From Streptomyces sp. NBC_01198 (GTDB taxonomy: Bacteria; Actinomycetota; Actinomycetes; Streptomycetales; Streptomycetaceae), in the NCBI RefSeq assembly GCF_036010485.1, contig NZ_CP108568.1, positions 2,998,001-3,062,000 of the forward strand: a DNA stretch of 64,000 nt, in the 5' to 3' direction. Below are positions 26,281 to 35,581 of this stretch, in pieces. Within the stretch, counting starts at the first letter, position 1. Every line of letters begins with the position of its first letter. The translations under genes and the position numbers were made by a program. The notes below the pieces were generated by a model that saw only the letters and a program-made list of their open reading frames with translations, made no database searches and was not told the origin of the DNA.

Positions 26281-27855
26281 TCACTCCACCGCGAGCCCCT
26301 TGGCCGGGGTGGCCGCCGGCTCCCGTACCGCGGCGCCCGCGGGGGTGCCCGGCTGCCGGGGGAAGTGCCCCGGAGAGGACGCGGGCGGGCCGGCCGCGGG
26401 CAGGGTGATGTGGACGGTGAGGCCCTGCCCGGGTGCGGTGTCCAGGCTGACGGTGCCGTGGTGGGCCTGGACGACGGCCTGGACTATGGCCATGCCCAGG
26501 CCCGCCCCGCCGGTGTCGGGGGCGCGTTCGGGGTCGGCGCGGAAGAAGCGGTCGAAGGCGCGGGCGGCGTCCCGCGGGGCGAGCCCGGGGCCCGCGTCGG
26601 TGATCCGCAGCCGTACGGCGGAGGCGTCGCCGGTGACCTCGATGACCAGCGGTGCGTCCTGGGGTGTGTGGATGCGGACGTTGCTGAGCAGGTTGCCGAC
26701 CACCTGCCGCAGCCCCGCCTCGTCGCCGAGGGCGTGGACGGCGCGGTCGCCGGCCGGCAGCAGCAATGTCTGCGGGCGGCCGGGCTGCTGGGCGGCGAGG
26801 TCCGCGGCGGCGTCCCGCACCAGGGCGCGGACGTCGACCGGCTGGAAGTCCAGCACCGGGCGCTCCTCCAGCCGGGCGAGCGCGAGCAGCTCGTCGACGA
26901 GCCGGCTCATCCGGGTGGCCTCGGCGGAGACCCGGTGCAGGGCGCGCTCCTTGTCGTCGGCGTCGAGCATGCCCTTCTCGTAGAGCTGGAGGTAGCCCTG
27001 GACGGAGGCCAGTGGGGTGCGCAGTTCGTGGGAGGCGTCGGCGAGGAAGTGCCGCAGCTGTGCGGTGGCGCGTTCGCTCTCGGTCAGCGCGGTCTCGATC
27101 TGCTGGAGCATCGCGTTGAGGGCGGTGCTCAGCTGCCGCACCTCGCTGGAGCCGTGGCGGGCGGTGGCGATCCGCCGTGACAGGTCGCCCTCGGCGATGG
27201 CGGAGGCGGTCTCGACCATGGTCTCCAGCGGGCTGAGCCGGCGTCTGGCAGCGGTCAGCGAGCCGACCGCGAGCAGCCCGAGCAGCGCGAGCCCGGCGGC
27301 GGACTCCCAGATGAGCAGCTTGTGGATGGCGTGTTCCAGCCCGCTGTAGCGCATGCCCTGGACGACCATGGTGCCGTCGCTGAGCCGGGTGACGACCACC
27401 CGGTAGTCGGTGCCGGCGGCGCGGACGTTGACGGCCTTGCCGCTGCGAGCCAGCGCGCCAGGGTGCGGCAGGGCAGCGGTCAGGTCCTGGCGGATACGGC
27501 TGTTGGCGCCGCCGCTGTTCTCGCACACCGACGAGTTGCTCCCGTCGGAGTCCAGGACCACGAACAGGTCCTGTTTGAAGGCCTTGGCGAAGGACAGCCC
27601 GCCGTCCTTGCCGTGCTGCAGGATGCCGGCCAGCGCGCACAGCTGCCGCAGCCCGCTGGAGGTGACCGGTGCGCTGCTCACCGATCGCTGCGACTCGCGC
27701 AGGGTGTTGTCGATCTCGCTGCCCAGCACCATGTAGGTGGCCATCACGCTGAAGGCGGCGGTCGCCAGCAGCCCGAGGGCGACGAAGGCGACGTTGGCCA
27801 GGGTGAGGCGGGCGCGCAGGGTCCTGGGGCGCGGCAGCAGCCGCCGCCGGCTCAT
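26281..27855 (-). CDS. two-component sensor histidine kinase
   Basis: A 524-residue membrane kinase. TM1 is about residues 17-44, an extracytoplasmic sensor of about 135 residues follows with two Cys (73 and 111), TM2 is about 181-203, then HAMP, the HisKA box FLADASHELRTPLASVQ with phospho-acceptor His276, and a HATPase_c domain with N box (VGNLLSNVRIH), DAGPGL and GGAGLGMAI. It should autophosphorylate in response to an envelope signal and pass phosphate to the response regulator encoded 4 bp upstream. The divergently encoded MMPL exporter is the obvious candidate target of the pair. Confidence 0.93.
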   Translation of the reverse strand: MSRRRLLPRPRTLRARLTLANVAFVALGLLATAAFSVMATYMVLGSEIDNTLRESQRSVSSAPVTSSGLRQLCALAGILQHGKDGGLSFAKAFKQDLFVVLDSDGSNSSVCENSGGANSRIRQDLTAALPHPGALARSGKAVNVRAAGTDYRVVVTRLSDGTMVVQGMRYSGLEHAIHKLLIWESAAGLALLGLLAVGSLTAARRRLSPLETMVETASAIAEGDLSRRIATARHGSSEVRQLSTALNAMLQQIETALTESERATAQLRHFLADASHELRTPLASVQGYLQLYEKGMLDADDKERALHRVSAEATRMSRLVDELLALARLEERPVLDFQPVDVRALVRDAAADLAAQQPGRPQTLLLPAGDRAVHALGDEAGLRQVVGNLLSNVRIHTPQDAPLVIEVTGDASAVRLRITDAGPGLAPRDAARAFDRFFRADPERAPDTGGAGLGMAIVQAVVQAHHGTVSLDTAPGQGLTVHITLPAAGPPASSPGHFPRQPGTPAGAAVREPAATPAKGLAVE

Positions 27856-27859
27856 GGCG

Positions 27860-28600
27860 TCACGCCTGTTCCACCGCCCGCAGCCCGTAGCCGACGCCCC
27901 GCCTGGTCTCGATCATCGGCGGTCCGAAGCGGTCGAGCTTGCGCCGCAGGTAGGAGATGTAGGTCTCGACCACCGTCGAGGGCACGACCGTCTCGTACTG
28001 CCACACGTGCTGCAGCAGCTGCTCCTTGGAGATGATCCGCCCGGCGTGCCGCAGCAGGTGCCGCAGCAGGTTGTACTCGGTGGGGGTCAGCTCGACCGGC
28101 TGGCCGGCCCGGCGCACCGAGTAGGTGGCCTCGTCCATCTCCAGGTCGCCGTGCCGCAGCACCCGCTCGGCGACGCCGGTGTCGCGCCGGGTGCGGCGCA
28201 GGACCGCGTGCACCCGCGCGACGACCTCGTCCACGCCGAAGGGCTTGGTGATGTAGTCGTCGCCGCCGAGCGCCAGCCCGGCCACCACGTCGCGCGGGGC
28301 GTCGCGGGCGGTGACGAAGATGATCGCGAGGTCGTCCGTGCCGGGGTCGGCGGCCCGCTCCGCGGCGTGCTCGGCGCGCAGCGCGCGGCAGACCTCCCAG
28401 CCGTTGCCGTCGGGCAGCATGACGTCGAGCAGCACGAGGTCGGGCCGGTGCTCACGGACGGCGGCGAGCGCCTCCCGTCTGGTCGCGGCGCAGTGCACCG
28501 TGAAGCCGTTGTAGCTGAGCGTGATCCGCAGGATGTCCGCGATTCCGGGCTCGTCCTCGACCACGAGCACCCTGGGAGCCGTGCCGAGAGCTGTCTCCAT
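27860..28600 (-). CDS. OmpR-family response regulator
   Basis: A 246-residue regulator: receiver domain with acidic pocket Glu15-Asp16, phospho-acceptor Asp59 (LLDVMLPDG), conserved Lys in YITKPF, then a winged-helix domain (LTPTEYNLLRHLLRHAGRIISKEQLLQHVW, VETYISYLRRKL). It lies 4 bp upstream of its kinase and divergent from the MMPL gene. ATG 28600 is chosen over an in-frame TTG at 28618. In the divergent spacer GAACT-TTGG-AGTTC (28642-28655) is a small palindrome that could belong to its operator. Confidence 0.93.
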   Translation of the reverse strand: METALGTAPRVLVVEDEPGIADILRITLSYNGFTVHCAATRREALAAVREHRPDLVLLDVMLPDGNGWEVCRALRAEHAAERAADPGTDDLAIIFVTARDAPRDVVAGLALGGDDYITKPFGVDEVVARVHAVLRRTRRDTGVAERVLRHGDLEMDEATYSVRRAGQPVELTPTEYNLLRHLLRHAGRIISKEQLLQHVWQYETVVPSTVVETYISYLRRKLDRFGPPMIETRRGVGYGLRAVEQA

Positions 28601-28770
28601 GAGGTCAAGTATCCGCAACCCGCGTCACCACTGGCGCACGCGAACTTTGGAGTTCCTTGAGAGAAGTCGTTTCGGCTTGGTCAGGGCGGGGCGACCGCTG
28701 AGTCTGGAGGGGGGCGAGTGGATCAGCAGACAAGATCGTGTGTGAAGACAAAGGGATGGGGGAAAAGATC

Positions 28771-30981
28771 GTGGCCGTTCTGGCGCGATGGTGCTTCCGG
28801 CACAAATGGCTGGTGATCCTGCTGTGGGTGGCCGTGCTGCTCGGGGCCGGCACCGCGGGCAGGATCGCGGGCGACACCTACTCGAACGTGTTCTCGCTCC
28901 CCAACACCGAGTCCAGCAAGGTCATCGACCTGCTCGACAAGGCGGTGCACGACCAGTCCGGCGAGTCCGACACCGTGGTGTGGCACGTCGACTCCGGCTC
29001 GGTCAAGGACGCTTCGGTGCGGCAGCGGATCGCCCCGATGCTGGAGAAGGTCCGGCACCAGAAGGACGTCGGCCAGGTCGTCAGCCCGTATGACGCCGCC
29101 GGTGCCACGCAGATCAGCAAGGACGGCAGGACGGCGTACGCGACGGTGACGTACGACGTGCTGGGCGCCGAGCTGGACAAGGCGCAGGTGCAGGACCTGG
29201 TCGACACCGCGCACGGTGCCCGCGCCGACGGGCTCCAGGTGGAGCTGGGCGGCAACGTGATCGCCACGGTCGAGCAGCCGCCGGCCGGGCTGAGCGAATT
29301 CGTCGGCATCGGCGCGGCCGCGCTGGTGCTCTTCCTGGCCTTCGGCTCGCTGTTCGGCATGCTGACGCCGATCGTGACGGCGCTGTTCGCCATCGGCATC
29401 TCCTCCTCGCTGATCACCCTGCTCACCCACACGATGAACGTGCCGGACTTCGCCGGGCAGCTGGCGATGCTGGTCGGCCTCGGCGTCGGCATCGACTACG
29501 CGCTGTTCATCGTGACCAGGCACCGCAAGGGCATCCTCAGCGGCAAGTCGCCCGAGGAGTCGGCGGTCACCGCGGTGAACACCTCGGGCCGTGCGGTGCT
29601 GTTCGCCGGCGGCACGGTCTGCATCGCGCTGCTCGGCATGTTCACGGTCGGCCTGAGCCTGCTGTACGGGGTGGCGATCTCGGCCGCGATGACCGTGGTC
29701 GTCTCGGTGCTGGCCGCGATCACGCTGCTGCCCGCGCTGCTCGGGGTGTTCGGGCAGCGGGTGCTCAGCCGCCGCCAGCGGCGGAAGTTCGCCGCGAGCG
29801 GGGCGCACACCGGGGACGCGGTGGGTGCCGCGATGCGCTGGTCGTCGTTCGTGCAGCGGCACCCGAAGGCACTGGCCGCCGTCGCGGTGGTGGTGATGGC
29901 GGTCCTGGCTATCCCGACGCTGTCGCTGCGCCTCGGCTCCTCCGACCAGGGCAACGACCAGAAGTCCAGCACCACCCGCAAGGCGTACGACATGCTCGCG
30001 GACGGCTTCGGGCCCGGCTTCAACGGGCCGCTGACCATCCTGGCCGAGGTGCCGGGCGGCGCACGGGACAGGGCGGCGCTCGACGGCCTGGTCACCACGC
30101 TGGACCACACCAAGGGCATCGCCTACGCCGCCGCGATGCCGATGCGGCCGGACAGCACGGTCGCGCTGGTGCGCGCGGTGCCGACGACGTCGCCGCAGGA
30201 CAAGGCCACGACGACGCTGATCGACCACCTGCGGGGCGAGGTGGTGCCGGCCGCCGAGCGGGGCACCACGATGAAGGCCTACGTCGGGGGTCCGACGGCG
30301 ACCTTCAAGGACTTCGCCTCGGTGCTCGGCAGCAAGATGCCGATCTTCATCGGGGTGATCATCGCGCTGGGCTTCGTGCTGCTGCTGCTCGCCTTCCGCA
30401 GCATCGTGGTCCCGCTGACCGCGGCGGTGATGAACATGGTCGCGGCGGGCGCGTCGTTCGGCGTGCTGGTGGCGACCTTCCAGTGGGCGTGGGGCGGCAG
30501 CCTGCTGGGGGCGACCAGGCAGGGGCCGATCGACGCCTTCCTGCCGGTGATCATGCTGGCGCTGCTGTTCGGCCTGTCGATGGACTACCAGGTCTTCCTG
30601 GTGAGCCGGATGCACGAGGAGTGGGTTCACACCAGGGACAGCGCCCGTGCGGTGCGGATCGGGCTGGCCGAGACCAGCCGGGTGATCAACTCGGCCGCGG
30701 TGATCATGATCTGCGTCTTCGGCGCCTTCGCGCTCAGCGGCGTCAGGGTGCTGGGCATGTTCGGCATCGGGCTGGCCGGGGCCGTCGCGCTGGACGCCTT
30801 CATCCTGCGGACGGTGCTGGTGCCCTCGCTGATGCATATGTTCGGTACGGCGAACTGGTGGCTGCCGGCCTGGCTGGACAAGCGGTTGCCGCACATGGCG
30901 GTGGAGCCGGCCGAGGATCCGGCGGCGCCCGAGGAGGGCGGGCGGACGCCGGACCTGGCACTGGCGTCGTCCACCGACTGA
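28771..30981 (+). CDS. MMPL/RND-family membrane transporter
   Basis: About 736 residues with two repeats, each made of one TM helix, a large extracytoplasmic domain and a five-helix bundle. The first bundle has GLGVGIDYALFIVTRHR, the second LLFGLSMDYQVFLVSRMHEE, both carrying the Asp-Tyr pairs of proton-relay MMPL proteins. It should export a lipid or lipophilic compound by proton motive force. GTG 28771 is chosen because GGGGGAA lies seven bases upstream and the protein then starts MAVLARWCFRHKW; ATG 28756 and GTG 28738 are in frame. Divergent from the two-component genes, followed by a terminator and a TetR gene. Confidence 0.9.
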   Translation: MAVLARWCFRHKWLVILLWVAVLLGAGTAGRIAGDTYSNVFSLPNTESSKVIDLLDKAVHDQSGESDTVVWHVDSGSVKDASVRQRIAPMLEKVRHQKDVGQVVSPYDAAGATQISKDGRTAYATVTYDVLGAELDKAQVQDLVDTAHGARADGLQVELGGNVIATVEQPPAGLSEFVGIGAAALVLFLAFGSLFGMLTPIVTALFAIGISSSLITLLTHTMNVPDFAGQLAMLVGLGVGIDYALFIVTRHRKGILSGKSPEESAVTAVNTSGRAVLFAGGTVCIALLGMFTVGLSLLYGVAISAAMTVVVSVLAAITLLPALLGVFGQRVLSRRQRRKFAASGAHTGDAVGAAMRWSSFVQRHPKALAAVAVVVMAVLAIPTLSLRLGSSDQGNDQKSSTTRKAYDMLADGFGPGFNGPLTILAEVPGGARDRAALDGLVTTLDHTKGIAYAAAMPMRPDSTVALVRAVPTTSPQDKATTTLIDHLRGEVVPAAERGTTMKAYVGGPTATFKDFASVLGSKMPIFIGVIIALGFVLLLLAFRSIVVPLTAAVMNMVAAGASFGVLVATFQWAWGGSLLGATRQGPIDAFLPVIMLALLFGLSMDYQVFLVSRMHEEWVHTRDSARAVRIGLAETSRVINSAAVIMICVFGAFALSGVRVLGMFGIGLAGAVALDAFILRTVLVPSLMHMFGTANWWLPAWLDKRLPHMAVEPAEDPAAPEEGGRTPDLALASSTD

Positions 30982-30997
30982 CCCGCTGGTGAGCGTC

Positions 30998-31039
30998 CCA
31001 CCCGGCCCGGCTCCGCCCGTACGGAGCCGGGCCGGGTGG
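30998..31039 (+). terminator. terminator downstream of the MMPL gene
   Basis: A perfect 18-bp stem, CCACCCGGCCCGGCTCCG at 30998-31015 and its complement at 31022-31039, with a 6-base loop. It starts 17 bp after the MMPL stop codon and separates that gene from the co-directional TetR gene. Confidence 0.8.
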
Positions 31040-31114
31040 CGAGCCCGGCCGCGGCCGGGCCGTGACCGGTCCTGGGAGGCCGCCGACCGCGCCGACGGGT
31101 GCGCGCCGCCCGGA

Positions 31115-31120
31115 TAGGCT
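31115..31120 (+). promoter_or_regulatory. candidate -10 hexamer TAGGCT for a leaderless tetR transcript
   Basis: TAGGCT lies seven bases upstream of ATG 31128, with an overlapping GTG three bases before the ATG and no ribosome-binding site. This spacing is typical for leaderless Streptomyces mRNAs. Confidence 0.4.
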
Positions 31121-31127
31121 CACCGTG

Positions 31128-31937
31128 ATGGAGGACAACAGCAGCGGTACGACGACCGGACCCGCCGCCGGGCCCGGCGATGAGCTGCCCGGCGGGCGGG
31201 CCCGGCCCAAGACCGGCAAGAGCGAGCAGACCCGGGCGCTGATCCTGGAGACCGCGATGCGGCTCTTCGGCGAGCGCGGCTACGAGAAGACCACCATGCG
31301 GGCCATCGCCCAGGAGGCGGGCGTCTCGGTGGGGAACGCGTACTACTACTTCGAGTCGAAGGAGTTCCTGATCCAGGGCTTCTACGACCGGATGACGTAC
31401 GCGCACGCGCTGGACGCCACGGCCCGGATGGCGGGCGAGCGGGACTTCGACGTCCGGCTGCGGATCGCCCTGGAGTCCTGGCTGGACTGCGCGGCCGGCT
31501 ACCACGAGTTCGCCGCGCAGTTCTTCCGTACGGCCGCCGACCCGGACAGCTCGCTCAGCCCGTTCTCGAACGAGTCGCACCCGGCGCGGGCCACCGCGGT
31601 CGACCTCTTCCGCGACGTGCTGTCCGGCTCGGACCTGGCGCCCAAGGTCGACGCCGAGCTGGCCGAGCTGCTGCCCGACCTGCTGTGGCTGCACCTGATG
31701 GCGGTCGTCCTCTACTGGGTCTTCGACCGCACCCCTGGCACCGCCCGCACCCGCGAGTTCGTCCGCCGCTCCACCCCGCTGGTGGCCAGGCTGATCGCGA
31801 TGTCCCGCTACCGGGTCTTCCGCCCGATGGTCCGCGATGCCAAGGGCCTGATCCAGGACTTCATCCTGCCGACCATCGGCCGCACCGCGGTCACCCGCGG
31901 CCCGGCCGCGGCGGCTACTCCCCCGCGGCACGCCTGA
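31128..31937 (+). CDS. TetR-family transcriptional regulator
   Basis: A 269-residue regulator. A 25-residue Gly/Pro-rich leader precedes the HTH domain (ALILETAMRLFGERGYEKTT, MRAIAQEAGVSVGNAYYYFESKE). The C-terminal effector domain begins ERDFDVRLRIALESWLD and resembles the TetR_C group found next to lipid-metabolism or MMPL genes. It follows the MMPL gene but is separated by a strong terminator and has its own promoter-like hexamer, so it may regulate that exporter in trans or something else. It converges on an SCO4848-like gene after 45 bp. Confidence 0.88.
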   Translation: MEDNSSGTTTGPAAGPGDELPGGRARPKTGKSEQTRALILETAMRLFGERGYEKTTMRAIAQEAGVSVGNAYYYFESKEFLIQGFYDRMTYAHALDATARMAGERDFDVRLRIALESWLDCAAGYHEFAAQFFRTAADPDSSLSPFSNESHPARATAVDLFRDVLSGSDLAPKVDAELAELLPDLLWLHLMAVVLYWVFDRTPGTARTREFVRRSTPLVARLIAMSRYRVFRPMVRDAKGLIQDFILPTIGRTAVTRGPAAAATPPRHA

Positions 31938-31982
31938 GGCACGGCCGGGGCCCGCGGGGCGCCGCCGCCGGTACGCGCCGGC

Positions 31983-32282
31983 TCACCGTCCGGCAGGCGT
32001 CCGCTCCTGCTGCTGCGTCCCGGCCGGCGTCGGCCGCGGCTCGCGGCGCAGCGCGCGCAGGCCGCGCAGGCCGATGGCGCCGATCACGCTGCCGAAGACG
32101 GTGGAGACCACGGCCAGGGTGAGGTGGATCCAGAAGTACGCGGTCGGCGAGGAGTGGTCACCGTGGCGGAAGGCCAGACCGCTGGTGTCCTTCCACAGGT
32201 TCTTCACAAAGGTGACCCAGACGATCCACGACCACACCCCGAAGGCGGCGAGGAACCAGGACACCGGGCGACTGAGCTTCAT
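31983..32282 (-). CDS. SCO4848-like small membrane protein
   Basis: A 99-residue protein of a Streptomyces-conserved family named after SCO4848. Two hydrophobic segments (VSWFLAAFGVWSWIVWVTFV and FWIHLTLAVVSTVFGSVIGAIGL) flank a short loop with KDTSGLAFRHGDHSSPTAY; the C-terminus is basic and Gln/Pro-rich. Both termini should be cytoplasmic. It is divergent from a D,D-carboxypeptidase gene over 130 bp, so a cell-envelope role is possible, but no function is known to me. Confidence 0.85.
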   Translation of the reverse strand: MKLSRPVSWFLAAFGVWSWIVWVTFVKNLWKDTSGLAFRHGDHSSPTAYFWIHLTLAVVSTVFGSVIGAIGLRGLRALRREPRPTPAGTQQQERTPAGR

Positions 32283-32412
32283 ACGTCCCAGTATGGGCGC
32301 CGCCGCCGCGCCCCGGGCGGCCGGGGCAGGGGCACCGGAAGGGCGATCTTCACCCGGGTGCCCGCCGACCCTGGCCGGGAGGCTGACAGCTGAGGCCTGT
32401 ACGTTCTTCCGA

Positions 32413-33747
32413 GTGTCTACGCATCACACCGCGCCGCCCGCCCGTCGCGCGCTGCGCCACCGCATCCTGACCGTCACCGCGACGGCCGCGACCGCCGTGC
32501 TGCTGAGCGGCACCGCGCTGACCGGGACGGCCGCGGCCGCGCCGGCCCGCGGGCCGAAGGTGCCGCAACCGCCGGCCCAGATGTCGAAGGTCGGCGGCGA
32601 CCGGCTCGGGACACCCGGGACCCAGGTGGACCTGTCGGGCGGCGCTCCGGCACTGCCCGCCAAGCTGACCGCCCGCTCCTGGATCGTGGCGGACGCCGAG
32701 ACCGGCGACATCCTCGCCGAGCACAACGCGCACTGGCAGCTCGCTCCGGCCAGCACGCTGAAGATGCTCTTCGCCGACGTGGTGCTGCCGAAATTCCCCT
32801 CGACCGAGCAGCATGTCGTCGCGGCGAGCGACCTCAAGGGCATGGGCGAGGGCAGCAGCCTGGTCGGGATACAGGAGAACCAGGGCTACTCGGTGAAGGA
32901 CCTGTGGCTGGGGGTGTTCCTGCGCTCGGGCAATGACGCGGTCCACGTGCTGGCCGCGATGAACGGCGGCGTGACCAAGACCGTCGCCGACATGAACGCC
33001 CTGGCCAAGGAACTGCAGGCCGACGACACCAACGTCGTCACGCCGGACGGCTACGACGAGCCCGGCCAGCACAGCAGCGCGTACGACCTCACGCTCTTCG
33101 CCCGGCGCGGCCTGCAGAACGCCGACTTCCGCGCCTACTGCTCCACGGTCGTCGCGCAGTTCCCCGGCGACTTCAAGAAGGACAAGAAGGGCAAGCCGAC
33201 CAAGGTCCGCGAGTCCTTCCAGATCCAGAACACCGACCGCCTGCTCAGCGGTGACTACGACCTGAAGCGCTACCCGGGCATCGCCGGCGTGAAGAACGGC
33301 AACACGACCAACGCCGGCGCCACGTACACCGGGGTCGCGGAGCGCAACGGCCGCAAGCTGCTGGTCACCGTGATGAATCCGCAGCCGGGGCACAACGAGG
33401 TCTACCGGGAGGCCGGCGCCCTGCTGGACTGGGGCTTCAAGGCCGGCGCCAAGGCCAGGCCGGTCGGCACGCTGGTGCCGCCGCTCAGCGCGGTGAAGGC
33501 GGCCGCCTCGGCCACCCCCAAGCCCGGCGGCGACCGCGGCAAGCGGGTCAACGCCTCGGCGAGCACCTCGTCGTCGTCCTCGTCTGCCGGGCTGTGGACG
33601 GCCGTGGGCGTGACCGTGGGGACGGCGCTGCTGCTGGCGGTCGTCATCACCGTCATCCGCCGCCGGCGCCCGTTGCCGGCCGACGGCACCGGCCGCCGGT
33701 CGGAGCGGGGATCGGGGCGCGGATCCCGTCGCCGCAAGCGGGGCTGA
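32413..33747 (+). CDS. D-alanyl-D-alanine carboxypeptidase (class C-type low-mass PBP)
   Basis: A 444-residue exported, membrane-anchored serine peptidase of family S11. A signal peptide ends near residue 43 (TAAAAPA). The three penicillin-binding motifs are present: STLK (Ser114, Lys117), SGN (172-174) and KNG (294-296, in place of the common KTG). A Ser-rich linker and a C-terminal TM segment (about 410-432) with a basic tail follow. It trims the terminal D-Ala of peptidoglycan pentapeptides and so controls the balance of 4-3 and 3-3 cross-links; compare the L,D-transpeptidase at 13.4 kb. GTG 32413 gives a normal signal peptide. Confidence 0.93.
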   Translation: MSTHHTAPPARRALRHRILTVTATAATAVLLSGTALTGTAAAAPARGPKVPQPPAQMSKVGGDRLGTPGTQVDLSGGAPALPAKLTARSWIVADAETGDILAEHNAHWQLAPASTLKMLFADVVLPKFPSTEQHVVAASDLKGMGEGSSLVGIQENQGYSVKDLWLGVFLRSGNDAVHVLAAMNGGVTKTVADMNALAKELQADDTNVVTPDGYDEPGQHSSAYDLTLFARRGLQNADFRAYCSTVVAQFPGDFKKDKKGKPTKVRESFQIQNTDRLLSGDYDLKRYPGIAGVKNGNTTNAGATYTGVAERNGRKLLVTVMNPQPGHNEVYREAGALLDWGFKAGAKARPVGTLVPPLSAVKAAASATPKPGGDRGKRVNASASTSSSSSSAGLWTAVGVTVGTALLLAVVITVIRRRRPLPADGTGRRSERGSGRGSRRRKRG

Positions 33748-33816
33748 CCGGCGACCGCCGCCGCGGGATCGTCAACGGGGCGCCGCACAACTGTTGTTGA
33801 CCCCCGGGAGTCTGCT

Positions 33817-33837
33817 TGTTCACCGAAGTGGTGAACA
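33817..33837 (+). promoter_or_regulatory. perfect inverted repeat in the leader of the LAATG surface-protein gene
   Basis: TGTTCACC (33817-33824) and GGTGAACA (33830-33837) with loop GAAGT lie immediately before the ribosome-binding site AGGGGG of the surface-protein gene. A TTGACC -35-like sequence is at 33797-33802. The element could be an operator or an mRNA hairpin that controls access of ribosomes. Confidence 0.5.
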
Positions 33838-33848
33838 GGGGGTCGCTC

Positions 33849-35531
33849 ATGGTGACGAAGGAGCAGAGACGCCGCAGCCCGCGCGTGATCACGCGCGGGC
33901 TGGCCGTGGCCGTGGCGGTCGGGCTGGTGTGGGCGGCGGGCACCGCCCCGGCATCCGCCGCCGACGGGCTGCGGCTGTACAGCCAGGCGGACCTGACGCT
34001 GCCGCTGGGGCCCGCGGGTGGCGAGAACCCGGTGAAGTCGCTCTCGGTCCAGCTCGCCCACCAGATCCTCGACAGGACCGCACCCGGCACTCTGACGTTC
34101 GACGCCACGACGCTCGCCGGTGTCGCCGAGGTGACCTGGCCGGACGCCTGCACGCCGAGCGCGGACCGGAAGCACGCCGAGTGCGACGCGGCGGGGGTGA
34201 AGGGGACCGAGCACGACACGGTCGTCCTGCGGATCAAGGCGGCGCCCGGCGCCGCCGGCGGCGCGAAGGGGACGGTGCGCTACACCGGCAGTTCGCCCGG
34301 CCTGCCGGACGTGAGCGGCCAGACGACGGTGACCGTGGGCGCCGTCGCGGACGTCTTCATGCACGGGTTGCCGGAAAAGGTGGCGGCGAAGCCGGGTGAC
34401 CTGGTCCCGCTGTCCTTCGCGCTGACCAACCGCGGCGGGCAGCCGGGCGCCGGGAGCATCCTCACGGCCCACGCCTCCGGCGGCCTCGACTCCCTGTCGC
34501 ACTACGGCAACTGCGCGTACGGATACGTCGACAGCCCGGACCGCCGGTGGGTGGGCATGCTCAGCTGCGTGCTCCCCCCGGTGGCCCCGGGCACGACGGT
34601 GTCCTACACCGACGGGGTGCCCTTCCGCGTGCACGCCTCCGGGCTGATCGAGGACGTGGAGATCAGCCTGGTGGATTACACGCCGGAGGCGCTGGCCGAC
34701 TCGCGCAGGGGGTCCACCCTGGTCCAGGGCGACGGCCCGGACATGGTCCCGCACACCGGTGGCACCACCGCGCAGGACTGGCAGACCGGCTACAGCTGGG
34801 CGGACCCGAAGATCAACGTCGACAACACCGCGGACTTCGCGCTGTCCGTGGCGCCGGTCAAGGGCCCCAAGGGCGCGACCGTCACCGCCGCCGTGGAGCT
34901 GGCGGACCGCGGCCCGGCACGCTACGTGGACTCCTGGAACGAGCGGCCGGCCGCCCAGGTCGAGTTCGATCCGCCGCCCGGCACCACGGTCGTCGGGGCC
35001 AACGAGGACTGCCTCGGCTACGACAAGCACGGGAAGCTGCTGGACTACAACGTCCCCGGTGTCCATTACGTCTGCACGCAGGGCTGGTTCTTCCTGCCCG
35101 GGCAGTCCGTGACGGACTTCTTCAAGTTGCGGATCGACAAGGTGATCCCCAACGCGACGGGCAGGGCCTTCCTCACCCCCGGCTACGCGACGCCGTACGA
35201 CAGGAATCCCGCGAACGACACGGCGAAGGTCGTGGTCAACGCCAAGGCGGCCGGCGGGACCTCGAACGGCGGCACCGGCGGCGGCACCGGCACCTCGGGG
35301 GCCGCCGGCGGTGCCGGCACGGCGGCCGGCGGCGCCGGCGGCTCCCCCACGGCGGGCCCTGCCACCGGCGGCACCGGGTCGGCCGGCGGCGCCGGCGCGT
35401 CCCCCGACGGCAGGCTGGCCGCCACCGGCAGCGACCACGTGGCCCTGGTCGGCGGGATCGCGATGGGCTGCGGCCTGCTCGGCGGGGCGGTGCTGCTCCT
35501 GCTGCGGTCGCGGCGGCGTACGGCCGCCTGA
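33849..35531 (+). CDS. sortase-anchored (LAATG) cell-surface protein
   Basis: A 560-residue secreted protein. The signal peptide ends near residue 38 (APASA-ADG). The body contains two or three beta-rich domains of DUF11/CARDB-like appearance (KPGDLVPLSFALTNRGGQPG and KGPKGATVTAAVELADRGPARY), then a long Gly/Thr/Ala/Ser linker. The C-terminus is a sorting signal: LAATG (523-527), hydrophobic helix and RSRRRTAA. LAXTG is the motif used by class E sortases of Streptomyces, as for the chaplins, so the protein should be covalently attached to peptidoglycan. ATG 33849 has AGGGGG upstream. Function is unknown; adhesion or aerial-surface structure are possibilities. Confidence 0.88.
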   Translation: MVTKEQRRRSPRVITRGLAVAVAVGLVWAAGTAPASAADGLRLYSQADLTLPLGPAGGENPVKSLSVQLAHQILDRTAPGTLTFDATTLAGVAEVTWPDACTPSADRKHAECDAAGVKGTEHDTVVLRIKAAPGAAGGAKGTVRYTGSSPGLPDVSGQTTVTVGAVADVFMHGLPEKVAAKPGDLVPLSFALTNRGGQPGAGSILTAHASGGLDSLSHYGNCAYGYVDSPDRRWVGMLSCVLPPVAPGTTVSYTDGVPFRVHASGLIEDVEISLVDYTPEALADSRRGSTLVQGDGPDMVPHTGGTTAQDWQTGYSWADPKINVDNTADFALSVAPVKGPKGATVTAAVELADRGPARYVDSWNERPAAQVEFDPPPGTTVVGANEDCLGYDKHGKLLDYNVPGVHYVCTQGWFFLPGQSVTDFFKLRIDKVIPNATGRAFLTPGYATPYDRNPANDTAKVVVNAKAAGGTSNGGTGGGTGTSGAAGGAGTAAGGAGGSPTAGPATGGTGSAGGAGASPDGRLAATGSDHVALVGGIAMGCGLLGGAVLLLLRSRRRTAA

Positions 35532-35581
35532 CGGCGGGCTCGCGCCGGGCTCCGTGGACCGTCGGAGGGCTAGGCCGTGGT

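Noticed and set aside
28723-30894. A 723-codon minus-strand open frame over the MMPL gene
   Set aside because: Its His/Arg/Gln-rich translation has no membrane segments or motifs, while the plus strand encodes a full MMPL transporter.
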